Assembly (NCBI GenBank): GCA_937997605.1
Contig: CALLFD010000373.1
Span: forward strand, 1-6,680
Source of the DNA: an uncultured Collinsella sp.
GTDB lineage: Bacteria; Actinomycetota; Coriobacteriia; Coriobacteriales; Coriobacteriaceae
Reading direction: 5' to 3'
Length of the DNA: 6,680 nucleotides
Every line of letters starts with the position of its first letter. Position 1 is the first letter of the stretch. This document shows, one piece after another, positions 1-6,167 of this stretch. The notes below the pieces were generated by a model that was given only the letters and a program-made list of their open reading frames with translations, did no database searches and was not told where the DNA came from. The translations under genes and the position numbers were made by a program.

Positions 1-666
1 TTTCCTATTCGATATATCAAACAGCCGAACTCTGGAAAACACGTTGCACATAATCATGGTGCCACAGAGGCATCTGGAGAATATTTTATTTGCGTTGACT
101 CGGACGACTGGCTTGAGCCCAACGCCGTGGAGACTATCTTGCACGACATAACAGCTTTGGATACATGGTTTCCCGATGGCGCTGACAAGATTGAGCTTGC
201 CGATATGCGCATGAAATACGGTCTCGTCATCGAGACGGCGATTGTCTTTAACACTGATGTTTTAAGGCGGCATCCATTTCCCGTTGTTCAGGGCGAGCGT
301 TTCATTCCTGAAGGCTCGGCTTACTACGACTTCGTTGCTCCCGAGCTGTTTTGCGTGCACAACGAACCCTTCTACAGATGTGAATACCTCGAGGAAGGTC
401 TCACCAAAAACATCTGGAAGAATTGGCTGGGCAGCCCCGTGGGTACGCGCATGGCACTTGTCAAGCGACATGAATCTGCCAGGCGGTACTCGAGCGTCCG
501 AGCGCTGAGGGAAAGGATTTCGGCCCTCGTCGGAATCGAGTCCCTGAACATGGCGGTCGCTGAGCCCGTCTTCTCCAGAATCGATTCTAATAGGGTATTG
601 GCCCTCCTTGTATTCCCCTTGTCTGTGCTGGTCGAAAGGAGACGTTTTGGAAGGAAAGTATCTTGA
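1..666 (+). CDS. Glycosyltransferase family 2, 5'-truncated by window edge
   Basis: This is the last 221 residues of a GT-A fold family 2 glycosyltransferase, which transfers a sugar from a nucleotide-sugar donor onto the growing lipid-linked repeat unit at the cytoplasmic membrane face. The frame is open from base 1, so the GTG at 127 is an internal codon and not the start. Near the left edge are NSGKHVAHNHGA (residues 10-21 counted from the edge) and the metal-binding DSDD (33-36) followed by WLEP. Further on, the FP-x-x-x-GERFIPE block and EYLEEGLTKNI match the acceptor half of a capsule-type GT2 subfamily. About 60 N-terminal residues, including the first nucleotide-binding strand, would lie outside the window. 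Between ILHDITALDT and WFPDGADKIEL the spacing looks some 25 residues shorter than I expect for this subfamily, so an internal in-frame deletion is possible. The stop overlaps the next gene's TTG start by 4 bases. The sugar specificity cannot be read. Confidence 0.88.
   Translation, partial: FPIRYIKQPNSGKHVAHNHGATEASGEYFICVDSDDWLEPNAVETILHDITALDTWFPDGADKIELADMRMKYGLVIETAIVFNTDVLRRHPFPVVQGERFIPEGSAYYDFVAPELFCVHNEPFYRCEYLEEGLTKNIWKNWLGSPVGTRMALVKRHESARRYSSVRALRERISALVGIESLNMAVAEPVFSRIDSNRVLALLVFPLSVLVERRRFGRKVS
650..658 (+). promoter_or_regulatory. Ribosome binding site for TTG-started polymerase
   Basis: The purine-rich GGAAGGAAA sits 4 bases before the TTG at 663, inside the end of the upstream glycosyltransferase gene. 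It supports the unusual TTG start and translational coupling through the TTGA stop-start overlap. No comparable site precedes the ATGs at 702 or 726. Confidence 0.55.
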
Positions 667-1805
667 TTAAGCGCAAGGCTGCCATAAAGCAATACACCGA
701 CATGAATGCGGGGAACGTTTCCTCCATGAGAGTCGTGGACCTTCTGTACTGCGCGTATCTTTTCTCGGTCGTGTTTATGAGCACGCTTGGCCTGAGCGCT
801 GGTGACGATATTTATGTCGCCTGCGTCGGGCTCGGTGCCGCATTCGCGGTTATTAGGTTTCTTGCTATGGACTTTGATCCGCGCTTCTTCTTGATTGCAA
901 TGGGTCTTGCGGCCCTCGGCGTCATCGAGTTGGTTGTTAGCAAACGGTTCACCCTGCTACTTACGGTCATGCTGTTGGTTGGCGCCAAGGACATTGATAT
1001 CAAGAGGGTGCTACTTACATTTCTGACCGCGAAAATCGTAGGACTTCTTTTCGTAGTGCTGTTTGCCGCTACGGGTATTTATGAAGTTGAATTTTACCAG
1101 TATTATAAAATGGCGACAGACACATACATTCAGCGAGTCCTTGTAAACGGCTCCTCTACCAACGTCATGCACTTGTCTTTTCTCACGGTCGTCTTCTTGA
1201 CGCTCTATATGAAAAGGGGAAATTGCGGAATTATCGTCTACCTCGTGTTTGCCGTTTTGAACATCTTGTGTGAATACATCACGGGCAGTTACATCGGCCT
1301 GTTCCTCGGCATGGGTGGTCTGCTCCTGTTCTATGTACTTCAGCATTCAGGGAAGATAAGGGAACTGTTCGTCAGGTTCTCAACGGCCGTGCTCCCGCTT
1401 CTTATCGCATTTTCGTTCGGCACTGCGTTGCTCTATGGGAGAAACGGTTTTATCGGCGTTCTCGATAGGATTTTTCAGGGTCGTATCTATTACAACAACT
1501 TCTTTCTCAGTAACTACACGGCAAGCCCATTCGGTCATGGCATGCTGACCTCAGAGGGTAATTTTGACAATAGCTACGTCTTCGTCTTCGTTGCCTACGG
1601 ATTAATTGCCTTCATTTTGCTATTCGGATCAATGCAGTTAATTGTTAAACGGCTTAAAGAAACACGCGATTGGGCATCTCTTGCATTTGTGGTTATTTAC
1701 ATGATTGCAGCTCTGAGTGAAAGTTTTTACCCGGCTGCTGCTGTCAATCCATCCTTATTTCTGCTTGTTCCATTATTTAGCTTTAATGGGCATTTTGATA
1801 TATGA
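663..1805 (+). CDS. Wzy-like polysaccharide polymerase, polytopic membrane protein
   Basis: This 380-residue integral membrane protein has about ten hydrophobic segments and is probably the polymerase that joins lipid-linked repeat units on the outer membrane face. Conserved-looking blocks are GLSAGDDIY (43-51), SKRFTLLLTVMLLVGAKDIDIKR (split about 93-115, at the end of an early membrane segment and its loop), and an extracytoplasmic loop with QRVLVNGSSTNVMH (157-170). The C-terminal third contains SPFGHGML and DNSYVFVFVAYGL, a typical late loop-helix of Wzy proteins. In homologues I recall, the loop at 162-170 usually reads like GHPNxxH; here it is GSSTNVMH, so a usual His-Pro is absent. The TTG start is chosen because it overlaps the upstream TGA by 4 bases and follows a purine-rich AAGGAAAG. 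The ATG codons at 702 and 726 are alternatives without a visible ribosome site. No symbol is given because wzy genes are assigned by position rather than similarity. Confidence 0.85.
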   Translation: MIKRKAAIKQYTDMNAGNVSSMRVVDLLYCAYLFSVVFMSTLGLSAGDDIYVACVGLGAAFAVIRFLAMDFDPRFFLIAMGLAALGVIELVVSKRFTLLLTVMLLVGAKDIDIKRVLLTFLTAKIVGLLFVVLFAATGIYEVEFYQYYKMATDTYIQRVLVNGSSTNVMHLSFLTVVFLTLYMKRGNCGIIVYLVFAVLNILCEYITGSYIGLFLGMGGLLLFYVLQHSGKIRELFVRFSTAVLPLLIAFSFGTALLYGRNGFIGVLDRIFQGRIYYNNFFLSNYTASPFGHGMLTSEGNFDNSYVFVFVAYGLIAFILLFGSMQLIVKRLKETRDWASLAFVVIYMIAALSESFYPAAAVNPSLFLLVPLFSFNGHFDI

Positions 1806-1880
1806 AGCAGGGCTGCGTCCTGAATAAACAATCTACTTTATAAAACCTTGAAACCTTGTTCGTGATGGGAATAGCTTACC
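1806..1880 (+). other. Gap between polymerase and glycosyltransferase stub
   Basis: These 75 AT-rich bases hold no gene I can support. An 8-base unit AAACCTTG is present twice in tandem (1843-1850 and 1851-1858). A GATGGGA at 1864-1870 could be the ribosome site of the stub that starts at 1881. I see no convincing -35/-10 pair and no terminator hairpin with a T run. Confidence 0.5.
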
Positions 1881-2042
1881 ATGTCACAAGAAATATCGTA
1901 TTCATCTAGCGAAGGCAGCTTTGCACCAGTTGCGATTATAACGTTGAGTAGAATCGAGTGCCTAAAAACAACGATTGATTCTCTCGGTAGATGCCATTGT
2001 GCCGAGTACACTGACGTCTTCCCTCCTTGCGCTCGCATTTAA
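1881..2042 (+). pseudogene. N-terminal stub of a second glycosyltransferase, truncated
   Basis: Starting at ATG 1881, just after an in-frame TAG, this frame encodes 53 residues. Residues about 14-47 (FAPVAIITLSRIECLKTTID, then SLGRCHCAEYTDVF) look like the first beta strand, first helix and start of the second strand of a GT-A glycosyltransferase of the kind that begins PVAxITxxRxExLKxxIxSL. Similarity stops abruptly after TDVF (codon ending 2021). The last residues PPCARI are an out-of-frame reading of the polymerase remnant, and the frame closes at TAA 2040-2042. All catalytic residues, including the DxD, are therefore missing and the product cannot be active. A deletion that removed the rest of this gene and the front of the next one is the simplest explanation. 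Confidence 0.72.
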
Positions 2043-2313
2043 ATTTGGACTTGTATTTGCAGTTGGTGCAGCGTTTTTTATCTTGCTGCCATCAATTAAG
2101 AACTCTGTTGCAACGGGAAACTATTCTATTCTGTTCATGGGAATTTTGATGCTTACTTACTTCTCGACCTTTAACGGCATGGCCAATATTCCGGATGTCT
2201 ACCACGTTATGGCTTTATTTTGCTTAGTGCTTAATCTGCTGGGTGAACGCACCTCTAAAAATGACTCTGTCGACTCCGCAGTCAGTGACGTTATCGGCCC
2301 GAAGGGTTTATGA
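2015..2313 (+). pseudogene. C-terminal remnant of a second polymerase (Wzy/O-antigen ligase-like)
   Basis: In the frame that ends at TGA 2311-2313 there are about 95 residues with three hydrophobic stretches: LLALAFKFGLVFAVGAAFF, then SILFMGILMLTYFSTF, then VYHVMALFCLVLNLLGER. This pattern of closely spaced helices with a short loop, followed by a charged hydrophilic tail, is that of the extreme C-terminus of a Wzy or O-antigen ligase-like protein. The frame is open back to a TTG at 1975, but the residues before about 2015 are an out-of-frame reading of the glycosyltransferase stub, so the frame there is accidental. More than two thirds of a normal polymerase (about 380-450 residues) is missing. 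The intact polymerase at 663-1805 has its own complete C-terminus and shows no obvious identity to this piece, so the remnant appears to come from a different polymerase and not from a local duplication. Confidence 0.66.
2301..2306 (+). promoter_or_regulatory. Ribosome binding site deciding the start of the GT2 gene
   Basis: GAAGGG lies 8 bases before ATG 2315 and 14 before ATG 2321, favouring 2315. It is inside the last codons of the polymerase remnant, so translation was probably once coupled to that gene. Confidence 0.55.
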
Positions 2314-2314
2314 G

Positions 2315-3265
2315 ATGGTGATGTCTTCAGTGAATTCAAACGCCCCATTAGTCAGTGTCGTGATCCCGACATATTCACGTTCTGACATGCTGACTCGGGC
2401 ATTGGAAAGTGTCAATTCCCAGACTTACCCCAATATCGAGATTGTTGTCGTAGATGACAATGGTAAAGGCACGAATCAACAGCTTGAGACTCAAGCTCGT
2501 GTTCTTGCATTCGAGACTCGGCCGGGCGTTGAATTGCGCTATGTCGTTCGCGAAAAAAACGGAGGCGGATCGCTTGCGCGTAACACTGGCATCGATGCTT
2601 CAAAGGCCGATTTTGTTGCCTTTCTTGACGATGATGATGAGTTTCTACCGCGCAAGCTAGAGCTGCAGATGGAACCAATGTCCGATTCAAATGTGTCGTT
2701 GACCTATGCGCACTGCAAGGGCGTCCAGCCCGATGGTACAGAGATTTACTACCGCCGAGTCTGCAACGGGGTGCCTGTTTTCGAGCAGGCCTACTGCGGC
2801 TGTATTGCGGCGACGAGCCAATGGCTGGCGCGCAAGGATGCGTTACGGAGCGTCGGTTGCTTCAGCGATACGCCTGCGAAGCAGGACTCCATTCTCATGT
2901 TCAAGCTTTTGATAGCGGGCTTCCAGATTAGATGCGTCCCCGAGGTGCTCTCAGTCTACTACGATGACTTAGGGACGGTGAGGATAAGCACGAGCGGCAA
3001 GTCTTTGGCGGGGGAGCTGAACTATGATCGGCTCATACGGGAGTATTCTGGGATGTTTACGCTCAACCAAAGGCGTCGTGTAGAGCATGCGATGCACTAT
3101 CGCGTCGGCATGATGCTCGTTGGAATGAACGCGAGTGCTGAGGGCGCAGTCCAGCTGTTATCCTCGTTTGCGCTTGCTCCCTTTGCTTTTATACATAAAG
3201 CATATCGCGTTGTTGGTCACAATGCGAAGCAGGCTCTTAAGAAACTTAATGCTCATCGTGGTTAG
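2315..3265 (+). CDS. Glycosyltransferase family 2 (intact)
   Basis: This 316-residue protein is an intact inverting GT-A fold glycosyltransferase acting in the cytoplasm on a lipid-linked acceptor. PLVSVVIPTYSR (11-22) forms the first strand, VVVDDN (44-49) binds the nucleotide, and GGGSLARNTGI (83-93) is the usual GT2 loop. LDDDDE (104-109) provides the DxD-type metal site, and KQD (189-191), before SILMFKLL, sits where the catalytic base usually lies in family 2. No signal peptide or membrane segment is visible; the C-terminal 100 residues are basic and amphipathic, as in peripheral membrane transferases. The frame is open further upstream (to 2243), but that part overlaps the polymerase remnant and has no ribosome site, whereas ATG 2315 has GAAGGG at a good distance; ATG 2321 is also possible. 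The next gene follows after 7 bases. The donor sugar cannot be deduced. Confidence 0.92.
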   Translation: MVMSSVNSNAPLVSVVIPTYSRSDMLTRALESVNSQTYPNIEIVVVDDNGKGTNQQLETQARVLAFETRPGVELRYVVREKNGGGSLARNTGIDASKADFVAFLDDDDEFLPRKLELQMEPMSDSNVSLTYAHCKGVQPDGTEIYYRRVCNGVPVFEQAYCGCIAATSQWLARKDALRSVGCFSDTPAKQDSILMFKLLIAGFQIRCVPEVLSVYYDDLGTVRISTSGKSLAGELNYDRLIREYSGMFTLNQRRRVEHAMHYRVGMMLVGMNASAEGAVQLLSSFALAPFAFIHKAYRVVGHNAKQALKKLNAHRG

Positions 3266-3272
3266 GAATTGT

Positions 3273-4175
3273 ATGTTATTAAGAAAAGCCGCTCGCTGTG
3301 TTAGGCACCCTTCGCTTGTTAGGTTCGAGATTGAGAGGCGTTCCAGGCTGCGTGAGGTCAGTAAATTTGATTTTCGCCCTTACATGAGCGCGCCCATCAG
3401 CAATAATACATATATATCTCTTACAAGCTATGGGGCGCGTCTCAATGCGGTCCATATGGCCATCCGTTCCCTACTCATGCAATCAGTGAGACCCTCAAAG
3501 GTTCTGCTATATCTTGATGAGTCTATCCAAAGGGACACGCTTTCCGATGATTTGCTTGACCTTGAACAATATGGTCTTGAAATCAGAATGGGTTACGAGG
3601 ATTTGGGGCCGCACAAGAAATATCTCTTCGCATTTCAAGAGTTCCCGGACTCGCTCATTATCACGGCGGACGATGATCTCATCTATCCAGCAGACATGGT
3701 CGAATCGCTTCTCACGGCCCACGAGGCTGTTCCCTATTGCGTTGTGGCAAGGCGCTGCCATCTCATAGGGTTTGATGTTGCCGGAGATTTACTTCCTTAT
3801 GAAAAATGGGGCTGGGAGCATAAGGACGCTTTTTCAGCCCCCAGCCGCCGGTTGCTTGCAACCGGCGGCGCCGGGGCGTTGTATCCTACCGCAGCTTTCG
3901 ACCTCGCATCGCTGGATATAGAGGCCATACGTGGAGTAGCCTGGCCTGCAGACGACCTTTATCTCAAGTTCTTCGAGCTCGCCAACGGCATCGAGGTGGC
4001 ATATGCTCCGAACAGACAGAATCATCCCTATCAATTGGAGGGTCCTCGTTCAGACGCTCTTTGCAACGCGAATGTGGCGGGAGGGCGTAACGATGCCATC
4101 ATGGCCGAGCTCATGTGCCGCTATGGATTGAGTCCATCGTATTTCGAGGAGGGATATCGTGTGACTTCTTCCTAA
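3273..4175 (+). CDS. Glycosyltransferase of the SLTSY/DDD type (GT-A fold)
   Basis: The protein has 300 residues from ATG 3273. YISLTSYGARL (47-57), SLLMQSVRPSKVLLYL, DLGPHKKYLFAFQEFP and IITADDDLIYP (DDD at 133-135) are hallmarks of a capsule-locus glycosyltransferase family related to GT2, with the DDD as the metal-nucleotide site. GGAGALYP (198-205) and WPADDLYLKF (224-233) correspond to the later conserved region in which a second acidic pair often serves in acceptor binding or catalysis. A short basic N-terminus (RKAARCVR, later ERRSRLR) could associate with the membrane. TAGGAA just before 3273 supports this start. ATG 3249 or GTG 3258 would overlap the preceding gene by 17 or 8 bases and cannot be excluded, while an extension to 3135 is only shadow reading through the GT2 gene. 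The substrate is unknown. Confidence 0.88.
   Translation: MLLRKAARCVRHPSLVRFEIERRSRLREVSKFDFRPYMSAPISNNTYISLTSYGARLNAVHMAIRSLLMQSVRPSKVLLYLDESIQRDTLSDDLLDLEQYGLEIRMGYEDLGPHKKYLFAFQEFPDSLIITADDDLIYPADMVESLLTAHEAVPYCVVARRCHLIGFDVAGDLLPYEKWGWEHKDAFSAPSRRLLATGGAGALYPTAAFDLASLDIEAIRGVAWPADDLYLKFFELANGIEVAYAPNRQNHPYQLEGPRSDALCNANVAGGRNDAIMAELMCRYGLSPSYFEEGYRVTSS
3837..3877 (+). repeat. Strong inverted repeat inside the glycosyltransferase gene
   Basis: Arms CCGCCGGTTGC (3845-3855) and GCAACCGGCGG (3858-3868) are perfectly complementary with only TT between them, so a stem of at least 10 pairs with a CTTG loop can form. An outer GCCCC (3837-3841) can also pair with GGGGC (3873-3877) across a small internal loop. 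The stretch encodes SAPSRRLLATGGAGAL, including the conserved GGAGAL turn, so part of the repeat is constrained by protein sequence. A T run precedes rather than follows the stem, so it is not an ordinary terminator on either strand. Confidence 0.6.
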
Positions 4176-4648
4176 TGTTCAGAATAGGTTTTCGCAATCC
4201 AAGGCTAACGAATGACTTGAGACTAACATGCAGGAACTGAGGGGGATCGGCTCTCTCGGTTGACCGACGGCCGACATAGCGATTCGTTATCCTGAACATA
4301 TATTCATCGGGAGGGGCGTATGTCAACGGTGGGATGCTGGCTACCTCGGATGCGTGAAAGACGTCATTGGGCGCGACTGAATGTTGCCTATGGTTCTCTC
4401 GTGCGTACGGACTTGCATCGCCATTAAAGACTTGATAAACCGATGAATGAGCAAAGCAACGTTGGGCTGAGAAAGTGTTGGGCAATGACGCTTGGATCGG
4501 GTGCTGCGTACAAATAATGTCCGGCGTCACTGTTGGCTCGCACGCCATTGTGGGTGAAGTGGTCGCGCGTAATTTCCCGGAGCGACCGGTTGTTGGCGGC
4601 GTGCCGGCGCGTGTAATCCACAAGAGGAAAGATATACCAGGCCATTGA
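4175..4648 (+). pseudogene. Decayed hexapeptide-repeat (left-handed beta-helix) acyltransferase
   Basis: No frame is open across this stretch, but pieces of one protein can be read in order on the + strand. They are MFRIGFRNPRLTNDLRLT (from ATG 4175), MQELRGIGSLG, a TGA at 4261, then AIRYPEHIFIGRG (4279-4317), AYVNGGMLATSDA (4316-4354), KDVIGRD with a TGA at 4378 and ML after it, then AYGSLVRTDLHRH with TAA at 4425 followed by RLDKPMNEQSNVGL (to about 4469). The last is EKVLGNDAWIGCCVQIMSG, GVTVGSHAIVG and VVGGVPARVIHKRKDIPGH, closing at TGA 4646-4648. RTDLH, GNDAWIG, SGVTVGSHAIVG and GGVPARVI are signatures of WbbJ/maltose-acetyltransferase-like enzymes, whose catalytic His lies in the TDLH/TDFH type motif. 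At least five frame changes and three nonsense codons mean no active enzyme. It probably once O-acetylated the polysaccharide or its precursor. Its first ATG overlaps the preceding stop (TAATG). Confidence 0.82.
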
Positions 4649-4674
4649 GGCCGCTAAAGTTTGGAATATGGAAA

Positions 4675-6105
4675 GTGTCTAAATCAAATACGGGCATGCG
4701 CAGTGCTGCCCTTATGCAGTTTGGGTCTAAGTATGTCAGCATGGGTGCTCAACTCGTGATAACGGCCGTGCTGGCAAGACTGATCTCGCCGGGTGATTTT
4801 GGGCTTATGGCTATTGTCACCGTGTTCACTGGGCTATTCAGCTTGCTTTCTGATATGGGCGTGGGCACTGCTATCGTGCAGTATCGCGACCTTACGGAAC
4901 GTGAGTATGGCGGTCTATTTGCATTTTCGGCACTTTTGGCTGCAGGGCTTTCTCTGGCCTTTTGTGCCACATCGCCATTCATCGCCGCAGTCTACGGGGA
5001 CGCCCGGCTTGTGCCCTTGTGCCTTGCCTCGGCCCCCGCGCTGCTGTTCTCCACGCTCAATATGGTGCCAAATGGCCTTATGCTCAAGGAGTTACGCTTC
5101 GCCGCCATTGGCGTACGTCTTGTGGCGGCTACAGTAGTCTCTGGAGGGGTCGCAATCGCGGCCTCCGCCTTGGGTGCGGGCTGCTATGCGCTCGTCCTTC
5201 AGACTGTGCTATCTGCAGCGGTGGTGTTCTTCTGGAACATCTTAGCGCGACCAATCAGGCAGATAAACGCTCATTTCATTTGCACGCTTAAGAAGATATT
5301 CTCCTATTCTGCTTACCAGTTTGGGTTCAGCTTGGTCAATTACTTCTCCCGCAACCTCGATAACATGCTCGTTGGCGGTATGCAGGGAACTGCGGCCTTG
5401 GGCTTTTACGATAAGGCTTATAAATTGACAACCTATCCCATGACAGCGTTCTCCAGTGTCATAGGCTCGGTCATCCAGCCGTTCATGGCAGAGCATCAAG
5501 ACGATGTCGACCGCATCTACGAGTGCTGGATGCGTATCGAAAAGCTGCTCTCGCTAGTGGGTGTTGCTGTGGCGGTGGTATTCAGCTGTGCTTCGGCGGA
5601 AATCATTGCTGTCTTCTACGGGCCAGGATGGGAGCAAGCCACGCCGGTGTTCGCCGTGCTTGCTTTGTCGGTCTACTTCCAGATGATGGGCAACCCTTCG
5701 GGTGCGTTTTTCCAGAGCATAGGACGCACCGATTACATGTTTAAGGTTGGTCTTGTGAACACCGCGATCACCATTACCGGGCTGCTGGCGGGCCTGGCTG
5801 GCGGTTCCATCCTCACAGTGGCTTACGGCATCTTCGCAGCATACTGCCTTCATATGGTTCCTCTAGCGTATTTCCTAGTGAAACGTGGTTTCGGCAGACC
5901 TTACTATTGCCTGCTAAATTTCTTGCCTGAGATTGCTGTTGGCATCGTGGGCATTGCTGCTGTTGCGGGAGTTGGCGCCTTTATACCCATGGAAGATGTT
6001 TTCCTCTCTCTCATCGTAAAGTTGCTTGTGAGCAGCATTGCGCTAATCACTGGATATGCGCTCACTGGCCAGCTGAAATACCTCACGGCTCTAATTAAGA
6101 GATAG
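4675..6105 (+). CDS. Polysaccharide repeat-unit flippase (Wzx/PST family, MOP superfamily)
   Basis: From GTG 4675 the protein has 476 residues and about 12-14 hydrophobic helices, the size and pattern of a Wzx-type flippase that moves undecaprenyl-linked repeat units across the membrane. The N-terminus (GMRSAALMQFGSKYVSMGAQ, then LARLISPGDFGLMAIV) is typical of the PST group, with a first helix followed by the conserved L-x-P-x-DFG turn. Later landmarks are ALGFYDKAYKLTTYPM and the SSVIGSVIQPFMAEHQDD stretch, which is a strongly conserved mid-protein region, and FYGPGWEQATPVF. The start is uncertain. GTG 4675 has GGAA eight bases upstream and gives a VSKSNTG beginning usual for such proteins. 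A TTG at 4645 would overlap the pseudogene stop by 4 bases, with AAGAGGAAAG 14 bases away. ATG 4696 has no ribosome site. It stands between the pseudogene and ugd and is the only intact exporter seen. Confidence 0.92.
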   Translation: MSKSNTGMRSAALMQFGSKYVSMGAQLVITAVLARLISPGDFGLMAIVTVFTGLFSLLSDMGVGTAIVQYRDLTEREYGGLFAFSALLAAGLSLAFCATSPFIAAVYGDARLVPLCLASAPALLFSTLNMVPNGLMLKELRFAAIGVRLVAATVVSGGVAIAASALGAGCYALVLQTVLSAAVVFFWNILARPIRQINAHFICTLKKIFSYSAYQFGFSLVNYFSRNLDNMLVGGMQGTAALGFYDKAYKLTTYPMTAFSSVIGSVIQPFMAEHQDDVDRIYECWMRIEKLLSLVGVAVAVVFSCASAEIIAVFYGPGWEQATPVFAVLALSVYFQMMGNPSGAFFQSIGRTDYMFKVGLVNTAITITGLLAGLAGGSILTVAYGIFAAYCLHMVPLAYFLVKRGFGRPYYCLLNFLPEIAVGIVGIAAVAGVGAFIPMEDVFLSLIVKLLVSSIALITGYALTGQLKYLTALIKR

Positions 6106-6167
6106 CTCATTCTGATCGTTCCATCACGTATGGCACCTTGAAAACCCCAGATAGAAAGAAGATTCCC
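6106..6167 (+). promoter_or_regulatory. Intergenic gap before ugd with weak ribosome site
   Basis: These 62 bases separate the flippase from ugd, the longest clean gap between intact genes in the window. AAAGAAG (6155-6161) lies 6 bases before ATG 6168 and is the likely ribosome site. I cannot identify a convincing promoter or a terminator hairpin here, so whether ugd is read from its own promoter is open. Confidence 0.45.

Noticed and set aside
1843..1858. Tandem AAACCTTG pair, and a similar ACCTTGAAA at 6135-6143 before ugd, as a shared operator
   Set aside because: The shared core is only 9 bases, placed differently relative to the starts, with no symmetry; chance is sufficient.
1975..2313. 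Independent small membrane protein of 112 residues starting at TTG 1975
   Set aside because: Its first part is an out-of-frame reading of the glycosyltransferase stub, and the rest looks like the tail of a Wzy polymerase.
2243..2314. Longer N-terminus of the GT2 gene
   Set aside because: It overlaps the polymerase remnant, has no ribosome site and encodes no family-like residues, while ATG 2315 has GAAGGG at a good distance.
3135..3272. N-terminal extension of the SLTSY glycosyltransferase
   Set aside because: It lies within the 3' end of the GT2 gene in another frame, and the hydrophobic-looking residues are a shadow of that gene.
3837..3877. Stem-loop as a rho-independent terminator
   Set aside because: There is no T run after the stem on either strand, and it lies in the middle of an intact coding region.
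4111..4623. Antisense frame of 170 codons opposite the acyltransferase pseudogene
   Set aside because: The + strand reads as ordered acyltransferase fragments; the antisense product has no recognisable motif and runs into the upstream glycosyltransferase.
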